Below, piece by piece: positions 1-5,765 of a DNA stretch of 15,851 nt. The notes under the pieces are model-generated. The model did no database searches. It saw only the letters and a program-made list of their open reading frames with translations, and was not told where the DNA came from. The position numbers and the translations under genes were made by a program. Position 1 is the stretch's first letter. Every line of letters begins with the position of its first letter. This DNA is from Verrucomicrobiota bacterium (GTDB lineage: Bacteria > Verrucomicrobiota > Verrucomicrobiia > Chthoniobacterales > UBA10450), in NCBI GenBank assembly GCA_003218785.1, contig QHOM01000176.1, positions 1 to 15,851 on the forward strand, read 5' to 3'.

Positions 1-121
1 CTTCGCCAGCATGTTCAAAGATAGTGGCGCGGCCCGGTGAACGTGACCAGCGTCAGCAAGCGAAAAAGATTGCCGCTCACGGACCGAGAATGACAAAGAT
101 CACGTAAAGGGCGAGCTTTTT

Positions 122-514
122 TTGCACGTTGTCCCAATTTGGCGGCAGCGCTCACTAGTGTCCTTTCCCTTCAATCCTTTCTCCGGAAACTGCGAGGCGA
201 AGTTCTCGAAAACTTCAAATTTCTTCAGAAAACGGGCCGGAAACAAGCCGGGAATTGTTGTCGGTGAAATACCAGCGAAACCAAAATGGTGTTCGATCCG
301 CGAGACGGTTTTCAGTTGGACGCGCACGAGGTTCCTTTTGCATATCCGATCCACGAGAACGCTAAAGCTCGATCAAGCTCCAGTTGTCACCGTCACCGGC
401 AAAGCATTTTGGGACATCGACCATGCTCCCAAAGATCAGTCAAACCGAAGAAAGAATCTTCCGGGCTACGCTGTCTGGGAAATTCACCCGGTGATGAAAA
501 TCGAATTTGATTGA
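122..514 (+). pseudogene. 3' part of a conserved WEIHPVM-type protein, probably decayed at its 5' end
   Basis: The frame ending at the TGA at 512-514 carries a stretch that I recognise from memory as a conserved, uncharacterised bacterial family. It has EIPAKPKWCSIRETVFSW near residues 54-71, then VTVTGKAFWDI, HAPKDQSN and finally YAVWEIHPVM close to the C-terminus. Intact relatives usually have a signal peptide and a longer N-terminal domain; the only start available here is a TTG at 122 with no clear ribosome binding site and no hydrophobic leader. The first 40 or so residues do not resemble the family, so I read this as a 5'-truncated or frameshifted relic rather than a working gene. Bases 1-121 contain nothing I can support. 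Function is unknown; family recognition is from memory and only moderately certain. Confidence 0.42.
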
Positions 515-553
515 CGTTGTCCTTTGGGACGGTCCGACTGTCCGCTTCCTAAA

Positions 554-570
554 TGCCGAATTATTCGGCA
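554..570. repeat. Perfect 7-bp inverted repeat with 3-nt loop
   Basis: TGCCGAA, loop TTA, then TTCGGCA. It lies 40 bp after the stop of the WEIHPVM relic and ends 18 bp before the ATG of the small membrane protein. There is no T-run, so it is a weak terminator candidate. It could equally be a leader hairpin of the downstream gene or a protein-binding palindrome. Confidence 0.45.
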
Positions 571-588
571 CAATGTGGTTAGACTTTC

Positions 589-771
589 ATGTGCCCTCAA
601 GCAAAGGTATATTTCAGCACAATTTTGATCGGCGTGGTCTTAGTTTTGGTAGGCATCGGATTCATCAGCGAAGGACCCAAGCACATACCAGCGTTCGCCG
701 CCTACGCCGCTGGCGCTGTTTTGATTCTACTAGCGATTCTCGCAGTCATCTGGCTGGTGAGAAACCGTTGA
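589..771 (+). CDS. Small two-helix membrane protein of unknown function
   Basis: This 60-residue product consists almost entirely of two hydrophobic helices, roughly residues 9-26 and 36-56. A short linker rich in Gly, Pro and Lys (EGPKHIPAF) joins them, and the chain ends in a positively charged tail (VRNR). Such hairpin mini-proteins sit in the inner membrane and often modulate a larger partner, but no partner can be named. The ATG at 589 lacks a good Shine-Dalgarno sequence. The stop codon TGA at 769-771 falls exactly where the broken ETHEHxG gene would be expected to begin, so the two may once have been translationally coupled. I favour a real gene because of the clean membrane pattern, but chance hydrophobicity cannot be ruled out at this length. 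Confidence 0.5.
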   Translation: MCPQAKVYFSTILIGVVLVLVGIGFISEGPKHIPAFAAYAAGAVLILLAILAVIWLVRNR

Positions 772-781
772 GCGATCGGGC

Positions 782-1015
782 GAGCATGTCACGTTTTACG
801 AACCGCGACCGCGCAGCGATAAAAGCGGCGTTGATCTAATTTCCGATGCGCTGCCATTCGGTCGCTTGTGGTACGCCGAGCCAAACGCAGTCAGTAACGC
901 AGTCGACTAGGCAACTGTTTACAGCCGCTCACGTGGTGCTGTGACCTGGGTTTACGACGAAGCAGGCAACGTGATCGAAACACACGAGCACACTGGCGAG
1001 TTCGGGGAGCTCTAA
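782..1015 (+). pseudogene. ETHEHxG small-protein family, copy 1, broken by an amber codon and lacking a start
   Basis: Reading the frame that ends at TAA 1013-1015 gives a continuous family-like protein. It runs EHVTFYEPRPRSDKSG, then DALPFGRLWYAEPNAVSNAVD, an in-frame TAG at 908-910, and then ATVYSRSRGAVTWVYDEAGN followed by VIETHEHTGEFGEL. The match continues on both sides of the TAG, so a single substitution from a Tyr codon (TAT or TAC) is the simplest explanation. No ATG, GTG or TTG precedes the conserved part in this frame, which is open only from 761. A TTG at 768-770, overlapping the preceding stop, is in another frame, which suggests an additional small indel near 774-784. I recall the intact family as roughly 75-residue proteins in soil Verrucomicrobia, function unknown. 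A second, shorter copy lies at 2151-2243. Confidence 0.62.
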
Positions 1016-1029
1016 GAAATTGGCTCGAC

Positions 1030-1215
1030 CTATCGGGTGAGCGTATCGACTACAGTGTGCACCGCTCTTCTTGTGCCCTTCACAACGCTGTGCCCAACAT
1101 TCTTGGCTGTCACCGCAGTGCTCTTCGCCACGTTGGCTGCCGTGTGGACGGGGCCAGCCTGAACGCCGCCAATGGAGACGGCGACGGCGAGAATGATCGA
1201 AAAGAACGCTTTCAT
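1030..1215 (-). CDS. Short exported peptide of unknown function
   Basis: Starting at the ATG at 1213-1215, the 61-residue product opens with a classic signal peptide: MKAFFSIILAVAVSIGGVQA with likely cleavage after QA near residue 20. The roughly 40-residue mature part is small, basic and rich in Ala, Val, Thr and Lys (NVAKSTAVTAKNVGHSVVKG), ending VVDTLTR. An upstream in-frame ATG at 1299 would add 28 charged residues ahead of the signal peptide and is unlikely. No strong Shine-Dalgarno sequence is visible. From memory, longer proteins with a similar leader and low-complexity linker carry a further C-terminal domain, so this may be a truncated gene whose end lies against the tail of the ETHEHxG copy 1. 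The two are convergent, with 14 bp between them. Confidence 0.45.
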   Translation of the reverse strand: MKAFFSIILAVAVSIGGVQAGPVHTAANVAKSTAVTAKNVGHSVVKGTRRAVHTVVDTLTR

Positions 1216-1252
1216 GGTACTAAAGTATTCGTTGCCGCCAGCCCGCATGCGC

Positions 1253-1462
1253 TTATCTGATTGTTCGTCCTGGGTGGATCGCCGATTCAAGCTCAACAAC
1301 CGCAGTCAACGTTTTATCGGCCCGCACAACGAAACGATTTCCGTCGCCGTGACGTGCATCAGCGATAAAGATCGTTCGCCCGTTGGAATCCGCGGTTGAA
1401 ACGCAGCCCCAACTCCACCCGGCTTTGCTGAGATTATCAGCGATTATTTCCCAGTACTTCAT
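1253..1462 (-). CDS. Conserved 69-aa protein of unknown function (MKYWEIIADNL family)
   Basis: The protein begins MKYWEIIADNLSKAGWSWG and continues CVSTADSNGRTIFIADARH, GNRFVVRADKTLTAVVELES. I recognise this as a small uncharacterised family found many times per genome in soil Verrucomicrobia and some other soil bacteria. The pattern suggests an N-terminal helix with aromatic residues followed by three or four beta strands (GRTIFIADA, RFVVRAD, LTAVVELE). I start at the ATG at 1460-1462 because the family begins there; a longer frame from 1552 adds 30 residues with no family-like sequence. No signal peptide or membrane segment is present, so it should be cytoplasmic. No partner can be inferred from its neighbours. 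Confidence 0.72.
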   Translation of the reverse strand: MKYWEIIADNLSKAGWSWGCVSTADSNGRTIFIADARHGDGNRFVVRADKTLTAVVELESAIHPGRTIR

Positions 1463-1586
1463 GCGAGGAGGGGTGGAGCTACTGATGATTTCACCCCGAT
1501 CCAAAGAGGGATTTTTGCGACAACATCCCACCGGCAATGAGAACTTGGCCACACCTTCAGACCGATTCGGTCTCCCAAATCCCCGG

Positions 1587-1940
1587 TCAGCACGTGCAAT
1601 GCAGGATGGCGTACGCCTGGCCCTTCTTCACTTCCTCTAGCAGCTGACAGACTTCCACTGTGGGCGCCGCAATGACCTCGATACCGCGCCGTTTCGCCTC
1701 CGCTAGGACTTCGTCCATTACCGGCAGCGCGCCATGGGCGCCGGTCCCGACAATGAGCCGCTTGCCTCCCCAGGGAATTTCTTCCCCGGCCGAAAGCGGC
1801 GTGTGGCCGAATTTTTCGCGGAATTCCTTGGAAGGTCCTTTCTTCCGTTTCCGCACTTTGCCGCCCTCGATCACCACATCATGCGTGTAGCGCTTTCCCT
1901 CGACGTCGATCTCACCAAATTTGACCAGTCGTGCTTTCAT
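1587..1940 (-). CDS. Mth938-like domain protein (DUF498 / COG1504)
   Basis: The 117-residue product matches the small single-domain Mth938/AAMDC family in length and layout. It shows an N-terminal FGEIDVEGKRYTHDVVI strand region, a basic VRKRKKGPSKEF insert, and the characteristic core LIVGTGAHGALPVMDEVLAEA, then RRGIEVIAAPTVEVCQLLEE. Family members have a compact alpha/beta fold; some are linked to complex I assembly or adipogenesis-associated roles in animals, but bacterial function is not established. The ATG at 1938-1940 is the natural start. The gene is intact and stands alone, with gene relics on either side, so its context says nothing about its job. Confidence 0.85.
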   Translation of the reverse strand: MKARLVKFGEIDVEGKRYTHDVVIEGGKVRKRKKGPSKEFREKFGHTPLSAGEEIPWGGKRLIVGTGAHGALPVMDEVLAEAKRRGIEVIAAPTVEVCQLLEEVKKGQAYAILHCTC

Positions 1941-2004
1941 ATCTCAATGTTCTGCTGGCTCGAGCTTCAAGGCAAGAGACAGGGACTCTAAGACTTCGCG
2001 GAGC

Positions 2005-2109
2005 GCTCATACCATCGCGCATTGGTCGGAGTTTAATCGCGGTGGGAACTTCGCCGCGCTGGAAGCGCCAGACCTATTCGTCGGGGACAGCTCGTGTCTG
2101 TCTTTCTAG
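2005..2109 (+). pseudogene. C-terminal relic of an epoxide-hydrolase-like alpha/beta hydrolase
   Basis: One frame encodes AHTIAHWSEFNRGGNFAALEAPDLFVGD, which closely resembles the tail of epoxide hydrolases of the EphB/EHN type. In these enzymes a Trp-containing strand leads to RGGHFAALExPELLVEDIR, and the His of GGHFAALE is the catalytic base of the Asp/His/acid triad. Here that position reads Asn (GGN). No nucleophile elbow, oxyanion motif or start codon is found upstream; the sequence before 2000 is the 5' flank of the Mth938 gene on the other strand. This is therefore a roughly 35-codon remnant. Assignment is from motif memory; it is short, so chance similarity remains possible but seems unlikely given the run of matching residues. 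Confidence 0.5.
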
Positions 2110-2150
2110 TTTGTTGTCTGTGTTTTCTTCGTTGTCATCGATGTGGTTGT

Positions 2151-2243
2151 GGAAGGTCACACGATGCCGTGATTCGCGTTTACGATGACACTGGCAACAT
2201 GATTGAGACACATGAGCACGCGGGCGATTTCAAAGAGTGGTGA
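2151..2243 (+). pseudogene. ETHEHxG small-protein family, copy 2, C-terminal fragment only
   Basis: The frame closing at TGA 2241-2243 reads GRSHDAVIRVYDDTGN followed by MIETHEHAGDFKEW. Over the last 25 residues it agrees with copy 1 at 16 positions, including the whole IETHEH core and the final GxFxE, and the agreement starts at matching distances from the stop. Upstream of about 2151 the similarity ends; no frame supplies the LPFGRLWYAEPNAVSN half seen in copy 1. The fragment is 41 bp downstream of the alpha/beta-hydrolase relic. It retains more typical family residues (SHDAVIRVYD) than copy 1, so the two copies probably decayed independently. Confidence 0.6.
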
Positions 2244-2355
2244 GTTCACTTTTTTACCGCAGCGTGTGCTTCGCTCTTTCGCCGTCGATTTTGGATTTTG
2301 ACCTTGCCGATCGCTGGTGGCCTGTGCGCACTCTCCGGCGATATCCAGGCGCCCT

Positions 2356-2756
2356 TTACTGCATATCCGCCTGTGCGGCTCGCTTTTTTTGAAAAAAATC
2401 CTGCAAAATCGCAGCGCATTCATTCTGAAGCACGCCCGAGGTAATTTCGCACCGGTGATTTAAGCTCGGCAGTTGCAAGCGCCCGCGCACATCGCGCACG
2501 GTTCTTTCGTAACGTAGAGGTCGCAATTAGTCAGGCGCCAATCGCCCACCGCCGCTTCGGCCTGTGTCAACGCCAGCATTTCCGCGTGCGCGGTTGCGTC
2601 TTTCAGCAACTCAACCTGATTGTAGGCGCGCGCGATGATTTTGCCTGCCCGAACCACAACGGCGCCGACCGGCACTTCGTCGGCTTCGTAGGCTTTTTGC
2701 GCCTGTCGCAGCGCTTCGCGCATGAAAGCTTCATCGCTTGGCAGATTAATCACCAT
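2356..2756 (-). pseudogene. tadA: tadA, tRNA adenosine-34 deaminase, disrupted by an internal deletion and frameshift
   Basis: TadA converts A34 to inosine in the anticodon of tRNA-Arg(ACG) and is normally essential. From the ATG at 2756 the frame carries the zinc-site residues: H57 and the proton-shuttling E59 in AHAEMLAL, and C87/C90 in EPCAMC. Right after CAGA (residue 93, near 2478) the frame runs into CNCRA and a stop at 2460-2462. In a different frame starting at about 2478 the genuine family C-terminus follows: LQLPSLNHRCEITSGVLQNE, then CAAILQDFFQKKR, ending at 2356. The segment normally between these parts, including the FGxxDxKxGAxG loop that helps hold the tRNA, is missing; I estimate about 80-90 bp. 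Either the organism has another copy or this is an assembly error. The disruption itself is directly visible. Confidence 0.8.
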
Positions 2757-2856
2757 TTAAGGCACATTACAGTGGTTAAAAGGGTTACAAAGTTACAAGG
2801 GGACTTGCGACACAGCGCATACATCCGCGCAGACTTACGCCCGCGAACTTAATTGT

Positions 2857-3507
2857 ATGCTAATGAAAAGATTATTCTCCATCCCGGTCATATTATTTCT
2901 CTCACTCGTCACGGCTGGCGCTACCGAAGAAGGTGTCGTCGACCACTGCGCTGGGATCATCCGCGATTTTCGCCAGATGCCGGAAAAAGGAATTCCAAGA
3001 GACGTGCTGCGACATTCGAAAGGGCTCGCGATCATGACTGTCGTCAAAGCCGGATTCATTTTTAGCGGCAAAGGCGGCCAAGGCGTCGTTGTCGCTCGCA
3101 CAAGTCATGGCTGGTCCGGGCCCTCATTTATCGCCACAGGCGGCGCAGGTTGGGGTCTTCAGATCGGTGCGGAAGTGACCGATTTTGTAATTGTCCTCAA
3201 CAATGACGCTGCCGTGCGAGCGTTTTCTCGTGGAGGCAACGTGACGATTGGCGCTGACGTCAGTGCCGCGGCAGGACCAGTGGGCCGCACTGCGTCGGGC
3301 GCGGTCGCACCGACCGCTGCTGTTTACACCTACAGCAGGAGCAAGGGTCTTTTTGCCGGCGTGTCCCTGGAAGGCGCGGTGATTGGAACGCAACGGGAAT
3401 CGAATTTCCGCTATTACGGCCGGCCGGTCAGGACCGATGAGATTTTGAGTGGGCTCACGCCTCCCCCACCGGGCGCTGCGCCGCTGCGTCGCGCGCTCGG
3501 CCACTAA
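2857..3507 (+). CDS. Exported SYLF-domain (Ysc84-like, DUF500) lipid-binding protein
   Basis: The 216-residue product starts with a signal peptide (hydrophobic IPVILFLSLVTAGA, cleavage probably before TEEG), so it is exported. The rest is a single SYLF domain: KGLAIMTVVKAGFIFSGKGG, GVVVARTSHGWSGPSFI, GWGLQIGAEVTDFVIVLNND, and YTYSRSKGLFAGVSLEG. In eukaryotes SYLF domains bind phosphoinositides; bacterial secreted versions (COG2930) are of unknown role, probably membrane- or envelope-associated. Two ATGs compete, 2857 and 2863; the second gives the more conventional MKRLF leader, and neither has a clear Shine-Dalgarno sequence. The C-terminus is Pro-rich (LTPPPPGAAP). It stands alone, divergent from broken tadA, with 100 bp between them. 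A palindromic repeat lies downstream. Confidence 0.88.
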   Translation: MLMKRLFSIPVILFLSLVTAGATEEGVVDHCAGIIRDFRQMPEKGIPRDVLRHSKGLAIMTVVKAGFIFSGKGGQGVVVARTSHGWSGPSFIATGGAGWGLQIGAEVTDFVIVLNNDAAVRAFSRGGNVTIGADVSAAAGPVGRTASGAVAPTAAVYTYSRSKGLFAGVSLEGAVIGTQRESNFRYYGRPVRTDEILSGLTPPPPGAAPLRRALGH

Positions 3508-3554
3508 CATCGGCAATTCGAGAACCAAAAAACAACTCCTCCAGCCGTCGTCCG

Positions 3555-3624
3555 TGTAGCGGCGCTCGCCGCGGCGAGCGTAAATCTAACAGCGTTCGAG
3601 GTCGCCGTGGCGACCGCCTTTACA
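3555..3624. repeat. 70-bp intergenic palindromic element (two hairpins with TGTA/TACA ends)
   Basis: The element starts TGTAGCGG and ends CCGCCTTTACA, so its ends are imperfect inverted repeats. Inside are two hairpins: a perfect 18-bp palindrome at 3563-3580 (CGCTCGCC GC GGCGAGCG), and GGTCGCC GT GGCGACC at 3600-3615. It fills the gap between the SYLF gene and acs. The first 13 bases (TGTAGCGGCGCTC) recur exactly at 5629-5641, just after acs. This layout fits a REP/BIME- or MITE-like repeat that may also act as a transcription barrier. No T-run follows either hairpin. Confidence 0.68.
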
Positions 3625-3677
3625 GCTAAACGGAAGCGCTTGCCGAACAAATCTCTTCGGCATATTAGGGACTGCTC

Positions 3678-5624
3678 ATGCACAACAACATCGAATCGCA
3701 TTTGGTCGAGAAGCGCGTTTTCAAACCACCGCAGCATTTCGCAAAGAAGGCACGGATCAAAAACCTCGATCAATATCGGCGGATGTATCGAGAGTCGATC
3801 AATCAGCCCGCTAAATTCTGGGCACGCGAAGCGGGTGAGCTGGTCTGGCGGGTGCCGTGGAAAAAAGTTCTGGAATGGAACGCGCCATTCGCGAAGTGGT
3901 TCGTGAGCGGCAAACTCAACATCTCAGAAAATTGTCTGGATCGGCACCTGACCGGTTCGCGCCGAAATAAAGCAGCAATCATTTGGGAGGGCGAACCGGG
4001 CGACAAGCGCACGCTCACTTACCAGCAACTGCATCACGAAGTTTGCCGCTTCGCGAACGTGTTGAAACGGAACAAGGTCAAAAAGGGCGATCGCGTCATC
4101 ATTTACCTCCCGAATATTCCCGAGACCGCGATTGCCATGTTGGCCTGCGCGCGGATTGGCGCGGTGCATTCTGTGGTCTTCGGTGGATTTAGCTCCGACA
4201 GCATTCGCGACCGCATTGCCGATAGCGGTGCGACCGCCGTCGTCACGGCGGACGGCGCACATCGCCGCGGTGCAATTGTGCCGCTAAAGAAAAATGTCGA
4301 TGACGCGCTGCGCGGTCACACGTCCATCAAACGCGTGATCGTTTTTCGCCGCGCAGGAAACGAAATCCACATGGAAGAAGGCCGCGATGCATGGTGGGAT
4401 CGGGAACTGGAGTACGTCGATGCAAACTGCCCCCCAACCTCCCTCGACAGCGAGCATCCGCTGTATCTTCTCTATACAAGCGGCTCCACTGGGAAACCGA
4501 AGGGGATTTTGCATACGACAGGCGGTTATCTCGTCGGTGTCTATTCGACCATGAAATACGTCTTCGACATTCGCGACGAAGATATTTTTTGGTGCACCGC
4601 TGACGTCGGCTGGGTGACCGGCCACAGCTATATTGTTTATGGTCCACTGGCGAATGGCGCGACGACCGTTATGTACGAGGGCGCGCCGAACTGGCCGCAG
4701 CCCGATCGCTTCTGGAAAATCATCGAAGAATATCGCATCAACATTCTGTACACGGCTCCGACGGCGATCCGCGCTTTTATTCGCTGGGGTGACGATTGGG
4801 TGACGAAACATGATCTCTCATCACTCCGCCTGCTCGGCACAGTGGGCGAACCAATCAATCCGGAAGCATGGATGTGGTATCACAAGAAGATCGGCGGCGG
4901 TCGGTGTCCGATTGTCGATACGTGGTGGCAAACCGAGACCGGGTCGATTCTGATTACGCCTCTTCCCGGTGCGATTCCGACGAAACCCGGCAGCGCAACG
5001 CTCCCATTCTTCGGTGTCGATCCAGTCATTGTCGATGAAAAGGGCCGTGAAGTCGGAACGAATGTTGGCGGTAAACTAATCATTCGCCGGCCCTGGCCGG
5101 CGATGCTGCGCACAATTTACGGCGACAAGGAGCGCTATCGACAGCAATACTGGCGTGAATTCAAGGGTAATTATCTCACTGGCGACGGCGCACGCCGCGA
5201 TGAAGACGGCTATTTCTGGATCATTGGCCGAATCGATGACGTTCTCAACGTCGCCGGCCACAGGCTTGGCACGTCAGAAATTGAAAGCGCGCTTGTCAGT
5301 CATCCGCGAGTCGCTGAGGCAGCCGTGGTCCCCAGGCCGGATGAGTTAAAGGGCCAGGGAGTCGTCGCCTTTGTAACGCTGAAAACAGGAGTTGATGCCA
5401 CTCGTGACCTGAAAGAAGAACTGCGCGATCATGTCGGCATGCACATCGGCGGCATCGCGAAGCCGGACGAAGTTCGCTTCGCCGAAGCGCTGCCAAAGAC
5501 CCGCAGCGGGAAGATCATGCGACGGCTTCTGAAGGAAATCGCAAGCGGCGCCAAGGTCACCGGCGACACAACCACGCTAGAAGATTTCAGCGTCCTGGCG
5601 AGATTAAGCGAATCGGAAGAATGA
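3678..5624 (+). CDS. acs: Acetyl-coenzyme A synthetase
   Basis: Acs (EC 6.2.1.1) activates acetate to acetyl-CoA through an acetyl-AMP intermediate in the cytoplasm. At 648 residues it has the usual family length. The adenylation signatures are intact: the P-loop YTSGSTGKPKG at 266-276, GEPIN in the LLGTVGEPINPEAW block, WWQTETG at 416-422 (the second Trp lines the acetate pocket and limits chain length), YLTGDGARRDEDGYFWIIGR, and the C-terminal PKTRSGKIMRR with K612, the catalytic lysine that Pat-type acetyltransferases acetylate to switch the enzyme off. The ATG is preceded by AGGGA at 3667-3671 with 6-nt spacing, a good Shine-Dalgarno sequence. The gene is flanked by two copies of the TGTAGCGGCGCTC repeat and may be its own transcription unit. 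Confidence 0.97.
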   Translation: MHNNIESHLVEKRVFKPPQHFAKKARIKNLDQYRRMYRESINQPAKFWAREAGELVWRVPWKKVLEWNAPFAKWFVSGKLNISENCLDRHLTGSRRNKAAIIWEGEPGDKRTLTYQQLHHEVCRFANVLKRNKVKKGDRVIIYLPNIPETAIAMLACARIGAVHSVVFGGFSSDSIRDRIADSGATAVVTADGAHRRGAIVPLKKNVDDALRGHTSIKRVIVFRRAGNEIHMEEGRDAWWDRELEYVDANCPPTSLDSEHPLYLLYTSGSTGKPKGILHTTGGYLVGVYSTMKYVFDIRDEDIFWCTADVGWVTGHSYIVYGPLANGATTVMYEGAPNWPQPDRFWKIIEEYRINILYTAPTAIRAFIRWGDDWVTKHDLSSLRLLGTVGEPINPEAWMWYHKKIGGGRCPIVDTWWQTETGSILITPLPGAIPTKPGSATLPFFGVDPVIVDEKGREVGTNVGGKLIIRRPWPAMLRTIYGDKERYRQQYWREFKGNYLTGDGARRDEDGYFWIIGRIDDVLNVAGHRLGTSEIESALVSHPRVAEAAVVPRPDELKGQGVVAFVTLKTGVDATRDLKEELRDHVGMHIGGIAKPDEVRFAEALPKTRSGKIMRRLLKEIASGAKVTGDTTTLEDFSVLARLSESEE

Positions 5625-5628
5625 TCTT

Positions 5629-5651
5629 TGTAGCGGCGCTCTATGAGCGTC
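5629..5651. repeat. Second copy of the TGTAGCGGCGCTC palindromic repeat (short form)
   Basis: It starts 5 bp after the acs stop codon. The first 13 bases are identical to those at 3555-3567, and the following hairpin is CGCTC TAT GAGCG (5637-5649), so the loop differs from copy 1 while the stem begins the same way. The second hairpin of the long element is not clearly present. The remaining gap to 5765 holds a further weak inverted repeat (CGCATT at 5673-5678 with AATGCG at 5688-5693) and nothing else I can name. Confidence 0.58.
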
Positions 5652-5765
5652 ACTTTTCTCTACGAGCAATGTCGCATTCCAATTGATAATGCGAGCGTGA
5701 ATGCTTTTCGGGACTGCTAGAACTTTTTGGATTTGTTGCCACACCAAATGAGATAGCATTACGCC

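Noticed and set aside
100..354. 84-aa open frame on the minus strand over the WEIHPVM relic
   Set aside because: It has no recognisable motif or leader and lies opposite a frame with family-like sequence, so it is most likely a shadow.
507..839. 110-aa plus-strand open frame spanning the mini membrane gene and the start of ETHEHxG copy 1
   Set aside because: Its composition is Arg/His/Ser-rich and typical of an out-of-frame reading; the other frames contain the membrane helices and the conserved family.
2157..2423. 88-aa minus-strand open frame between the ETHEHxG copy 2 and tadA
   Set aside because: It overlaps both the ETHEHxG fragment and the relocated tadA C-terminus in a different frame and has no features of its own.
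2775..2802. GGGTTACAAAGTTACAAGGGG near-direct repeat upstream of the SYLF gene, considered as an operator
   Set aside because: The repeat unit is only 7 bases (GTTACAA) with two copies and no symmetry, which is too weak to support a call.
4284..4811. 175-aa minus-strand open frame inside acs
   Set aside because: It is antisense to the conserved adenylation core, which is certainly coding on the plus strand.
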